This document shows, piece after piece, positions 1-7,223 of a stretch of DNA of 12,934 bases (positions are counted from its first letter, which is position 1; each line of letters begins with the position of its first letter). The stretch comes from an uncultured Lachnospiraceae bacterium. GTDB lineage: Bacteria; Bacillota; Clostridia; Lachnospirales; Lachnospiraceae. The translations under genes were made by a program, and so were the position numbers. The DNA lies in contig CACXEL010000139.1 of the NCBI GenBank assembly GCA_902766655.1, forward strand, positions 1 to 12,934. Reading direction: 5' to 3'. A model generated the notes under the pieces. That model worked only from the letters and a program-made list of their open reading frames with translations. It was not told the DNA's origin and ran no database searches.

Positions 1-1103
1 AGCGCCACGTGAATTCCCGCTTCGGAAGAAGAAAAGCAGCAGCCTGGAAATTCTTTGAGGAGTTCGATTCGATCTATGATCCTGCACTGAAGGAGAAGCT
101 TCTCTCTATCGGCGCGGTGATGGACATTCACGAAACAAAGGGCGAGCAGTGGATCACTATCGGACCGCGGCAGACACTGGACGAACAGGGCAGGAATGAA
201 GACCGGGCCTGGAATCAGGAAGCTTTAAAGATCCGGACGGCTTCCGAACGGCAGGTGAAGCTTCCGGTCATAGCCTATTTCGGAGAGGTAAATGCCTTTG
301 ATCCGGCGATGAGCGTCAATACGCTCTGCGATACGTTTTCCTTTATCGAGCTTGCGGCGGAAGGAAATTTCCTGTTCCTTCTGTTTGCGCTGGAGGATGC
401 GGATTCAAATGATATGATGGCGGATATGATCCTGGAGGCGGAGAAGCTGTATCCGGTGGATCCCTCCAGAGTCTATGTGACGGGGCACAGCCACAACGGG
501 CGTTTTACCGCGGAATTTACCAGAAGGCACCAGAAGCTGGTGGCAGCGGCGGCACCGCTGGGAAATGAACCGGGACAGCTTGCGCCCGCATGGACCACCG
601 GGGTGTTCATGGTCAGTGATGAGCAGCTGAAACTTCAGGCCAGCGTTGACACCCCGATCATCATGATCAACGGTTACAACGAGATCAACTGTATGTATCC
701 TCTGTATACGGATGCACCGGATCCGAACCCGACGACGCCCTTCATCGCGCTGGATACAAAGGAAAAACGTATTTTCAGCTGGCAGCGGCGGCTCATCTCC
801 ATGAACTGTCCGATGAAGACGGAGGAGGAGATCTGCGCAACAGAGCACTCCGAGGATCATGTGGAGCGGAAACTTGGTATTCCCGCGGACCGCACAGAGG
901 TCCTGTCTATAGACGGTGTTGAGGTCTACATTGCGGACATCCGCAACAATAACGGTGATTACCATTTCCGGGTCTGTGCATTTGAAAACTCGCCGCACGA
1001 GGCATCACCCGCGTATGCAGATATGATGTGGACGTACCTTAGAAGATTTGCCAGAGATCAGGAGACCGGGGAGACCATCGAGCTGTTCACGCTGAAGAAC
1101 TGA
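1..1103 (+). CDS. Alpha/beta hydrolase, esterase/PHB-depolymerase-like (5' partial)
   Basis: Probable cytoplasmic serine esterase. The frame is open to the left edge. The first possible start is a GTG at 9, but with only 8 bases upstream no ribosome binding site can be seen, so the true start probably lies outside the window. Counting from that GTG, the protein has 364 residues. A nucleophile elbow GHSHNG places the catalytic serine at residue 161, preceded by the strand VYVT and a DPSRVYVTG context typical of PHB-depolymerase/feruloyl-esterase-like hydrolases. A candidate catalytic histidine is H330 in NSPHEASP, followed by the helix that usually closes the fold (MMWTYLRRF). The acid residue is unclear: the place where HGxxD is usual reads INGYNE. 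The last part is acidic and ends in FTLKN. No signal peptide or membrane segment is visible in the part seen. It is followed after 38 bases by a second hydrolase, so both are probably co-transcribed. The substrate is unknown, and the esterase assignment rests on motifs only. Confidence 0.75.
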   Translation, partial: RHVNSRFGRRKAAAWKFFEEFDSIYDPALKEKLLSIGAVMDIHETKGEQWITIGPRQTLDEQGRNEDRAWNQEALKIRTASERQVKLPVIAYFGEVNAFDPAMSVNTLCDTFSFIELAAEGNFLFLLFALEDADSNDMMADMILEAEKLYPVDPSRVYVTGHSHNGRFTAEFTRRHQKLVAAAAPLGNEPGQLAPAWTTGVFMVSDEQLKLQASVDTPIIMINGYNEINCMYPLYTDAPDPNPTTPFIALDTKEKRIFSWQRRLISMNCPMKTEEEICATEHSEDHVERKLGIPADRTEVLSIDGVEVYIADIRNNNGDYHFRVCAFENSPHEASPAYADMMWTYLRRFARDQETGETIELFTLKN

Positions 1104-1141
1104 CCGCGAAGACAGAAGATAAAACGAACAAAGGAAACGAT

Positions 1142-2401
1142 ATGAAACACTATGAGATCAGAAACGAGTATTTTCACATCCTGCCGCGGGGCATGGACAT
1201 TGTCGTGAACCGGCCGGAGGGAGAGACACCTTACAGCAGTATCGCCGTACTGGCGAATCACAACGGTAAGTATCTGTTCCATTTCGATGTGCTGCGGGAG
1301 ATCGCGAAGCGCGGTTTTATTACGGCGGGCATGCCTTCCAGTTCCAATAATAAGCACCTGGAGGAACGGATGCTGGACATCAAAGCCGGAGTGGAATTTA
1401 TGAGAAAGTTCCCGGGAGTAAAAAAAGTACTGCTCCTGGGCCACAGCCAGGGCGGATGTCTCACAAGCTGCTACCAGTACATCGCGGAGAACGGAACGGA
1501 ACGGTTTACGTCCGTGGAGCGGCTGGTTCCGTTCCCGCTCCTTCCGGCGCTGCCGCCGGCGGACGGGCTCATGCTGGTGGACGCGAACCACGGCATCATG
1601 GAGTTTATGGGGTTTGATCCGGCCATCAGGAGCCTTGACAGCGGCTTTGACAGGGATCCGGAGCTGGATCTCTACAATCCGGAAAACGGGTACGTTCCGG
1701 GAAATTCCCATTACAGCGACGAGTTCGCGCGGAAGTTTACAAACGCCCAGGTGAAGTTTTACCGGGAGATCCTGGATTACGCGAAGCAGAAGGCGGAGGA
1801 TATCCGCCTCGGGAAAGGACGTGTTGCGGACGATGACGTCGTAGTACTGCCGGGCTGCTCCCAGAGAAGCACCCACAACAAGCTCTTCTTCCAGGACAAC
1901 CGCTTCTTAAGCAGGACCCGGGGACCGCGGCCGCTGCTGCACGCGGATGGGAGCGTCACGGAAGAAGTGGTGCGGACACTCCGTAAAAGAAAGGATTCCG
2001 TTCCCTCAAAGTTTTATCACGGAGGCACTTTTATCCGAACTGTGAATGAACTTCTCTCGGAGGAACTGCAGTTTGAAGACGATTATTATCTCACCGAGGA
2101 TGAAGTCTGCGGCCTCGTAAAGGAGTTCAATCCATGGAGTACCAGGGCAAACGTGCGGGGCATCCATGTGCCGCTGCTCTGCGAGGGGAACCAGGGGAAC
2201 CACGAGTTTGTGAACATCGACAGGACCTATGATGAGGCGGTGAGCGAGGATAAGACGATCATCATGCTGGCCGGAGCTGGCCACGGCTTTGAGCCGATGG
2301 AGAACAGTGAAGAATATAAAGACGTGCAGACAACGCCGGCTGCGGTCTTTGCTGACTTTGCAGCGGAGTGGCTCTCGAAGCCGGGAAGATTTCTGCCCTG
2401 A
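1142..2401 (+). CDS. Alpha/beta hydrolase with large internal insertion
   Basis: Predicted cytoplasmic serine hydrolase of 419 residues. The start ATG at 1142 has AAGGA at 1131-1135, six bases upstream. The N-terminal half has the order expected of the fold: strand IAVLANHNG (possible oxyanion region), helix, strand ITAGMPSSS, then strand KVLLLGHSQGG with the nucleophile serine at residue 102. The candidate catalytic histidine is H381 in GAGHGFEP near the C-terminus. About 280 residues separate Ser and His, far more than in a minimal alpha/beta hydrolase, so residues of roughly 120-340 must include a lid or cap insertion. The acid residue cannot be fixed; candidates lie in CEGNQGNHEF and the following DRTYDEA. 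There is no signal peptide. It sits between another hydrolase (38 bases upstream) and an MBL-fold hydrolase (17 bases downstream), consistent with a shared catabolic or detoxifying role. The family within the superfamily and the substrate are not recognised. Confidence 0.85.
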   Translation: MKHYEIRNEYFHILPRGMDIVVNRPEGETPYSSIAVLANHNGKYLFHFDVLREIAKRGFITAGMPSSSNNKHLEERMLDIKAGVEFMRKFPGVKKVLLLGHSQGGCLTSCYQYIAENGTERFTSVERLVPFPLLPALPPADGLMLVDANHGIMEFMGFDPAIRSLDSGFDRDPELDLYNPENGYVPGNSHYSDEFARKFTNAQVKFYREILDYAKQKAEDIRLGKGRVADDDVVVLPGCSQRSTHNKLFFQDNRFLSRTRGPRPLLHADGSVTEEVVRTLRKRKDSVPSKFYHGGTFIRTVNELLSEELQFEDDYYLTEDEVCGLVKEFNPWSTRANVRGIHVPLLCEGNQGNHEFVNIDRTYDEAVSEDKTIIMLAGAGHGFEPMENSEEYKDVQTTPAAVFADFAAEWLSKPGRFLP

Positions 2402-2418
2402 AAGGACTTGAGAAGAGG

Positions 2419-3414
2419 ATGGATACCAAAGAAGACAGAAAGACACGGGGGACAGAGAGCGGAAATGCCGGTCTGTTGGAAGGAGCCATAGATTTTTCGT
2501 CAAAGCATAATGTCCTGATCCGTCACTTTGACGGATCTCTCGCGCCGATGGACGAGCCGTGGTATGAAGCTGTGAAGGTGCGGGACGGTGTCTGGAAAGT
2601 TCTGGGAGACGGGGACTATGTGTATCTGGTGGAGGGCGGAAATGAAGCGCTTGCTATCGACACAGGATACGGCGCGGGAAATGTGCGTGCTTTTCTTCAG
2701 TCCCTGACAGACAGGCCGGTGCGCCGGGCAGCAAACAGTCACGATCACTTTGACCACACCGCAAATAACCAGTATTTTGAGGAGATCTTTATGTCAGCGC
2801 CCGGAGCGGAGCTCTGCTCCATACCCTTCCCGAGCTTTGAAGGCATAAGATTTGACAGGAGTTATCCGAAAAAGATCGTCGGCGACGGGGATGTGATCGA
2901 TCTCGGCGGAGGTGTTGAGCTGGAGGTGTTTTACATTCCTGATCACGCAATCTCCAGTCTGGCGTATCTTGACCGGAAGCACAGGATCCTCTTTTCCGGA
3001 GATGAGGTGATGCCTTTCGAGCCGCACAAAAAGAGGCGCATCCGGAGCTCGGTGCGAAATCTGTACAATAACATGAAAAAGCTGATGGAGCATTATGAAG
3101 AATTTGATCTCCTCTGCTCCGGCGGCGGAGGGATCCTTGAAAAGCACTGGATCCCCGACACCATGGAGTGCTGCGGGCATATCCTCGCGCACCCCGGAAC
3201 AGCAGGCATGCCGCTCACAGGACCGCTTCCTCCTCCACCCTCCGTGAAGGAATATGATGGAGAAGGCCGGTGGATCCTGAACCGGAAAAACGGAAGGCCG
3301 GGGGATGTGAAGAATAAGAACGGGGACTGGGAGCATCAGAGAGCCGTTTACTATCACGGTATGGCACTGATCTACGATGTGCGCTGCGTGGAGGAGTGGA
3401 ACGGGGTGATCTGA
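2419..3414 (+). CDS. MBL-fold metallo-hydrolase, single domain
   Basis: Zinc-dependent hydrolase of the metallo-beta-lactamase superfamily, 331 residues from the ATG at 2419. An upstream in-frame GTG at 2368 would put 17 extra residues inside the end of the preceding gene, so the ATG is preferred; purine-rich AAAGGA (2401-2406) and AGAGG lie upstream. The strand AIDTGYGAG leads to the metal motif HDHFDH at H108, H110, D112, H113. The third metal histidine is probably H176 in IPDHAISS, and the bridging aspartate D195 is in FSGDE. Where the two other MBL domains in this window have SHM or GHM near the end, this protein has CSGGGG (233-238), so the last metal histidine is missing from its usual place; H258 in ILAHPG might replace it. 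There is no signal peptide. It resembles the tandem MBL protein at the right end of the window, including the GYGAG, DRKxRILFxGD and C-terminal YxxMAxxYD segments. The substrate (lactone, thioester, amide or other) is unknown. Confidence 0.88.
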   Translation: MDTKEDRKTRGTESGNAGLLEGAIDFSSKHNVLIRHFDGSLAPMDEPWYEAVKVRDGVWKVLGDGDYVYLVEGGNEALAIDTGYGAGNVRAFLQSLTDRPVRRAANSHDHFDHTANNQYFEEIFMSAPGAELCSIPFPSFEGIRFDRSYPKKIVGDGDVIDLGGGVELEVFYIPDHAISSLAYLDRKHRILFSGDEVMPFEPHKKRRIRSSVRNLYNNMKKLMEHYEEFDLLCSGGGGILEKHWIPDTMECCGHILAHPGTAGMPLTGPLPPPPSVKEYDGEGRWILNRKNGRPGDVKNKNGDWEHQRAVYYHGMALIYDVRCVEEWNGVI

Positions 3415-3433
3415 AACGGAAAGAAGGGGATCC

Positions 3434-4345
3434 ATGGAGCTGGAGTATATCCGGGAGTTTTCTGTCCTTGCAGCTCTTCAGAGTTTTACCAGGGCTGCGG
3501 AGCAGCTGGGAATATCCCAGTCACTTCTGTCAAAGCATATCCGTGCACTTGAACAGGAGGCCGGAGTTCCTCTGTTTGTACGGAACCGGAGGAATGTATC
3601 ACTGAGCATGGAAGGAAGAGTGTTTCTTCCCTACGCCCGGCGCCTGACAGAGCTTTGCGGCGAGTGCGAAGCAGAACTTTCGCTGTTCCGGGAAGGCGGG
3701 CCTCAGCGTATCAGGATCGGTGCTACGGTGGACCTGAAGCAGTACGGTGTGCTGGATCTGATCGCGGGATTTTTAAAGGAGTTTCCGGAAGTGGAAGTTG
3801 ATCTTCTGGAAGGACCGTCCAAGGAGCATATTAAGGCGCTGTACGACAGAGAGCGGGATTTCGTTTTTACCTACGCAGATGACAGCCCTTACAGTGAAAT
3901 AGAAAAGATCCCCCTGACAGAGGACTATCTTGTGGCGGTCATGCCGCTGGATCATCCTCTGGCGGGGGAAACAAAGCTTTCTTTTGCCGATCTGAAGATG
4001 GAGGAGTTTTACTCAGTGGACGCCGGCTCTCACAGTTACAGACAGCTTGTAAAGTACTGCAGAGAGGCGGGATTTGAGCCTGATATTGTCTATACATCCA
4101 ACAGCATGAAGCATCTGGTGGAGATGATCAAACGGGGCAGAGGAGTCACTGTGGCGCGGAGCCGTCAGGTCGGTGTATGGAATAGTACACTGATCCGGAT
4201 CATCAAAATAGAGCCGGAGGTGAAGACAGGCATCTGCTTTTTCTACAATACGGCAGTCCGGCGGAACCGGGCCATGGAGCTCTTTTTCCGCTATATAACG
4301 GAACACGGGACACAGGAGGGGCGGGAGTGGAAACCGATTATTTAA
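3434..4345 (+). CDS. LysR-type transcriptional regulator 1
   Basis: DNA-binding regulator of 303 residues, normal LysR length. Purine-rich GAAGGGGA lies just before the ATG. Residues about 1-60 form the winged helix-turn-helix: MELEYIREF, then SFTRAAEQLGISQSLLSKHI as the HTH and LEQEAGVPLFVR as the wing. From about residue 90 to the end there is a periplasmic-binding-like effector domain, starting with the strand RIRIGATVDL and including the typical segment LVAVMPLDHPLA. LysR proteins usually act as tetramers and respond to a small-molecule ligand. It is encoded in the same direction as its neighbours, 19 bases after the MBL gene and overlapping a second LysR gene. It is therefore probably co-transcribed with the hydrolases, not divergent from its target as is common in the family. 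A plausible target is the inverted repeat upstream of the transporter genes. Confidence 0.95.
   Translation: MELEYIREFSVLAALQSFTRAAEQLGISQSLLSKHIRALEQEAGVPLFVRNRRNVSLSMEGRVFLPYARRLTELCGECEAELSLFREGGPQRIRIGATVDLKQYGVLDLIAGFLKEFPEVEVDLLEGPSKEHIKALYDRERDFVFTYADDSPYSEIEKIPLTEDYLVAVMPLDHPLAGETKLSFADLKMEEFYSVDAGSHSYRQLVKYCREAGFEPDIVYTSNSMKHLVEMIKRGRGVTVARSRQVGVWNSTLIRIIKIEPEVKTGICFFYNTAVRRNRAMELFFRYITEHGTQEGREWKPII
4314..4320 (+). promoter_or_regulatory. Ribosome binding site fixing a GTG start
   Basis: The sequence AGGAGGG lies inside the end of the first LysR gene, six bases before the GTG at 4327. It is a near-perfect anti-Shine-Dalgarno match at good spacing. It supports the GTG as the real start of the second LysR gene and its overlap with the first. 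Confidence 0.75.
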
Positions 4346-5289
4346 GGGAGCTGACAGGTGTGGTCGAATCCGGAAGCTTTGCGGACGCATCCGATGAATT
4401 GTTTCTTTCCCAGCCTACGCTGTACCGGCATATGAAAACCATAGAGGAAAAGCTCGGCGCCGACGGACCGTTGTTTTACCGCACGCCGCAGGGTATGCGC
4501 CTTACTCCGCTGGGGGGGATCATTTACCGTTATGCGGAAAGGATACTTTCGGCTGAAGAGGAATGCAGGGCGGAGATCCGGAAACGGAGAGCTGCCGGGG
4601 AGGCGCTGATACGGATCGCGGCGATAGATACGAATGCGTATCCGCAGATTTCAGATGCCCTTGCCTGTTTCGGAGAAAAGTACCCCGACTGCAGGACCCA
4701 TGTGACGCTGGCTCATACAGCATACAATATGGAGAGCCTGCGGAAATGCGATTGTGATTTTGCTTTTGCCATACTGGGGGAAGGACAGGGGACGGAGTTC
4801 TGCCAGGAGCCAGTGCTTGCGGACCCGCTGACCGCAATCATATACAACGGCCATCCGCTTGCGGAACGGGAAGGCGCCGTCTCTATGGAAGAGCTGGTGA
4901 AATATCCGATGCTGATCTCGGGGGAGAACAGCTTTACTTCATGTCTGTGCCGCAGATTATTCGGAGAACTGAAGATCCGTCCGAAGATCGTCCTCACAAG
5001 CTACAACAGGGCGACTCTGAAAAACATGGCGGAGGAAGAACTGGGAATTGCTCTGATGCTGAAACGGCAGGCGGAAACGCTTCATCTGAACAGATCCGTA
5101 CTGCGCCCTGTGACGCCGGTCTCCATGGGGCACCTCACGCTCCTTTACCGGGAGAGCGCTCTCGAGAAAACAGTAAACCGGGACTTTCTGCTGTGTGTAC
5201 GGACGGAACGGGAACATCCGGAGAGAGGTGAGGAAAAACGGAGAACAGCACTTCAGAATGCGGCCCTTTATCATTCCAAAATGGACTAA
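4327..5289 (+). CDS. LysR-type transcriptional regulator 2 (GTG start)
   Basis: Second LysR family regulator, 320 residues, starting at a GTG that overlaps the preceding LysR gene by 19 bases in another frame. The N-terminal HTH is recognisable from YLRELTGVVESGSFADASDELFL, followed by SQPTLYRHMKTIEEKLG and a wing with PLFYRTPQGMRLTPLG. A linker helix (residues about 60-90) is followed by the effector-binding domain, with the typical segment LTAIIYNGHPLAERE in its middle. The two regulators share only the family pattern and are clearly diverged, so this is not a recent duplication. The C-terminus is rich in charged residues. The overlap suggests translational coupling and a fixed ratio of the two regulators. 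It ends just upstream of the palindrome at 5294-5332 and the transporter operon, which makes control of that operon likely but unproven. Confidence 0.92.
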   Translation: METDYLRELTGVVESGSFADASDELFLSQPTLYRHMKTIEEKLGADGPLFYRTPQGMRLTPLGGIIYRYAERILSAEEECRAEIRKRRAAGEALIRIAAIDTNAYPQISDALACFGEKYPDCRTHVTLAHTAYNMESLRKCDCDFAFAILGEGQGTEFCQEPVLADPLTAIIYNGHPLAEREGAVSMEELVKYPMLISGENSFTSCLCRRLFGELKIRPKIVLTSYNRATLKNMAEEELGIALMLKRQAETLHLNRSVLRPVTPVSMGHLTLLYRESALEKTVNRDFLLCVRTEREHPERGEEKRRTALQNAALYHSKMD

Positions 5290-5293
5290 CAGA

Positions 5294-5332
5294 AGTGCAT
5301 TTTCTGATTTGTGCAGGGTCAGAAAATGCACT
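5294..5332. repeat. Perfect 14-bp inverted repeat, candidate operator
   Basis: The arms AGTGCATTTTCTGA (5294-5307) and TCAGAAAATGCACT (5319-5332) are exact reverse complements around an 11-base spacer. A further GTGCA lies in the spacer at 5311-5315, so TGCA cores fall at 5296, 5312 and 5327, about one and a half helical turns apart. The repeat sits between the second LysR gene and the binding-protein gene, 57 bases before the latter's ATG. No T-run follows either arm, which argues against a simple intrinsic terminator. An operator for a dimeric or tetrameric regulator such as one of the adjacent LysR proteins is the preferred reading. An RNA hairpin ending the upstream transcript remains possible. 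Confidence 0.8.
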
Positions 5333-5339
5333 ATTCTTG

Positions 5340-5345
5340 TATTAT
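5340..5345 (+). promoter_or_regulatory. Possible -10 element of the transporter operon promoter
   Basis: TATTAT, within an AT-rich run, resembles a sigma-A -10 box 43 bases before the binding-protein ATG. The place for a -35 box (around 5317-5322) holds a poor match and overlaps the right arm of the inverted repeat. A weak -35 overlapping an operator would suit an activator-dependent promoter, but this is inference. Confidence 0.25.
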
Positions 5346-5373
5346 AAAAATAACGCTGTTAGTAATCATGCAG

Positions 5374-5380
5374 AAGGAGG
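5374..5380 (+). promoter_or_regulatory. Ribosome binding site fixing the binding-protein start
   Basis: AAGGAGG ends eight bases before the ATG at 5389. It selects this ATG over in-frame upstream starts (GTG 5311, ATG 5326 and ATG 5368) and places a lipoprotein signal peptide exactly at the N-terminus. Confidence 0.8.
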
Positions 5381-5388
5381 ACTCAAAC

Positions 5389-7119
5389 ATGAAAAAGAGT
5401 TTCAGATATCCTGCCGCGCTTGGGCTCGCTGTGATAATGGCTGCATCGCTTGCTGCCTGTGGAGGAGGATCATCGTCCACAACGGCGGCTGAAGCAGGGA
5501 GCGGAGCTCCGGCGGCGTCACAGGAAGCTGCTGCAGAAACCACGGCAAACGCTTCCCATTCCGAGAGCGGTGATGCCGGCAGAGGCATCAGCGGTATTGA
5601 TACCTATGAACTGGGTCAACCTGAAGGCTGGTCGGAGAAGGACGCAACAAAGAAGGTGGTCTACATGCAGACCCAGGCCATCAGCACGCTTGACAAGTGG
5701 GCTGTCTCCCAGATGGATACCTGCTTTACTTTTGACTATCTCTGTTTTGACGGTCTTCTCAGCAAGGACGAGGATGGAAACACGATCCCCTGGATCGCCG
5801 AAAGCTATGAGATGGCGGAGGATGACAGCTCCATCAGCTTTACCATCCGCGACGGGATCTACTTTACCAACGGCGAGCTCCTGGACGTGGATGACTGTAT
5901 CTTTACTCTGGAGCGTATACGCGACGACACGGAGCATCTTCCGGATTCCGTGGCAAAAAGCTGGAGAAACTACATCGGAGAGATCGAGAAGACCGGAGAC
6001 AACAGCTTTAAGATGAATTTTGCAAAACCGATGCCGGAGTTCTGGACCATGATCAATACTCCGGATATCCAGATCCTGCCGAAAGACACTTATGAAGCCA
6101 TGGATTACGATGAGTTCTGGGCACATCCCATTGGGACCGGACCCTATGTGGTGACGAATTTCGACGGGGCGAACTCTCTGATCGAAATGACCATCCGGAC
6201 GGACGAACACGGATATTTCGGCTACGACCTGATGGACCGTTACACCAACGTTAAGGATATCCGGATCCAGAGATCACCGGAATCCACGACCCGAGTTTCC
6301 GCACTCCGGACCGGCGAGGCGGACTTTGTCCAGAACCTGAATTACGCGGACATCCAGCCTGTTTACAACGAGGGCTTCCACACTTACCAGCAGGATGCTT
6401 CCACGCAGTCCTATCTGATGCTCGCCTGCGGAGACGGCGATATTTTCAGCAATAAAGCTTTAAGAGAGGCACTGTCCCTCTGCGTGGACCGGGAGGCGCT
6501 GGTAGAGGCACTGCAGATGGGCTTTGCACAGGTTGCGTATTCTCCCTCCGAGGCGGGAGATCTCGGCTACGATCCGGACGGACCGCGCTATGAGTACAAT
6601 GTGGAGAAGGCAAAAGAACTGGTGAAGAGCTCCGGTTACAGCGGCGAGGAGATCAATTTTATCTATTCTACCAGCAATTCAACCGCACCGGAGAGCACAC
6701 AGGCGATTCAGTCCATGGCCCAGGAGATCGGGCTGAATATCAAAGTCAGCCCGCTCGAGAAGGCTTCCTTCGACGAAGCCCGCTCTAAGCATGAGTATGA
6801 TATGCTGATCGATTCCATCGGGAAGTCCGGAAACATGTGGTACAAGATCTTTGCGGAGGTCATCGGTGACGATCGCTTCAACAGCGGCTGCACCAACACG
6901 GAGCTTCTTGATCTCGGAAAGTCCATGCAGACCATCATGGACAGCGAAAAGCTGGACGAGACATTCAGGAAGATGAACGAGATCCTGCTCTCCGATTTTG
7001 AGCCGATCCTGTGCCTCTCCAGAGGGACTCCGGTCCACGCTTGGAATTCAAAGCTCCATGGGATCGAGTACCATCATCACAAGATCCCGGACATGAGAGC
7101 CATGGTCTATGAAGACTGA
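5389..7119 (+). CDS. Peptide-type ABC transporter substrate-binding lipoprotein (SBP family 5)
   Basis: Extracytoplasmic binding protein of a Dpp/Opp-class importer, 576 residues, usual length for the family. The start is set by AAGGAGG at 5374-5380. The signal peptide has a KK n-region, a hydrophobic stretch and the lipobox LAAC with the lipid-modified cysteine at residue 24, so the mature protein should be anchored to the outer face of the membrane. A Gly/Ser/Ala/Thr-rich linker follows to about residue 60. The SBP_bac_5 pattern is clear: the FTIRDGIYFTNGE segment from residue 151, then DVDDCIFTLERI, later RTGEADFVQNL, and ALREALSLCVDREALVEAL. Family members bind di- and oligopeptides, nickel chelates, opines or glycosides, so ligand identity cannot be read from this. 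It is the first gene after the candidate operator and is separated from the permease genes by a GC-rich hairpin, consistent with higher expression than the membrane components. Confidence 0.95.
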   Translation: MKKSFRYPAALGLAVIMAASLAACGGGSSSTTAAEAGSGAPAASQEAAAETTANASHSESGDAGRGISGIDTYELGQPEGWSEKDATKKVVYMQTQAISTLDKWAVSQMDTCFTFDYLCFDGLLSKDEDGNTIPWIAESYEMAEDDSSISFTIRDGIYFTNGELLDVDDCIFTLERIRDDTEHLPDSVAKSWRNYIGEIEKTGDNSFKMNFAKPMPEFWTMINTPDIQILPKDTYEAMDYDEFWAHPIGTGPYVVTNFDGANSLIEMTIRTDEHGYFGYDLMDRYTNVKDIRIQRSPESTTRVSALRTGEADFVQNLNYADIQPVYNEGFHTYQQDASTQSYLMLACGDGDIFSNKALREALSLCVDREALVEALQMGFAQVAYSPSEAGDLGYDPDGPRYEYNVEKAKELVKSSGYSGEEINFIYSTSNSTAPESTQAIQSMAQEIGLNIKVSPLEKASFDEARSKHEYDMLIDSIGKSGNMWYKIFAEVIGDDRFNSGCTNTELLDLGKSMQTIMDSEKLDETFRKMNEILLSDFEPILCLSRGTPVHAWNSKLHGIEYHHHKIPDMRAMVYED

Positions 7120-7169
7120 GAGGAGCGAAAATCCAGCTGACGGAATCTGAATAAGATGAAGCGGCCGAA

Positions 7170-7198
7170 GGACCCGGGGAAAGGAACTTCCCGGGTCC
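7170..7198 (+). promoter_or_regulatory. GC-rich intercistronic stem-loop
   Basis: GGACCCGGG (7170-7178) pairs perfectly with CCCGGGTCC (7190-7198) around an 11-base loop; with a one-base bulge the stem gains two more A-T pairs. It lies in the 104-base gap between the binding-protein and first permease genes, the widest gap inside this operon. No U-run follows, so it is probably not a full terminator. Hairpins here are known in binding-protein operons to protect the upstream mRNA or reduce downstream expression. That role is inferred. Confidence 0.65.
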
Positions 7199-7223
7199 GC
7201 AGTTCATCAGGAAAGGAGAAATC

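Noticed and set aside
2368..2418. GTG at 2368 as start of the first MBL gene
   Set aside because: It lies inside the end of the preceding hydrolase gene, has no good ribosome binding site and adds residues unlike the family.
5294..5345. The palindrome as a rho-independent terminator
   Set aside because: Neither arm is followed by a T-run and the stem is AT-rich, so termination is less likely than a regulator site, though not excluded.
5311..5388. Upstream in-frame GTG at 5311 (and ATGs at 5326 and 5368) as the binding-protein start
   Set aside because: It would bury the lipoprotein signal peptide behind 26 residues and start inside the palindrome; the strong AAGGAGG serves ATG 5389.
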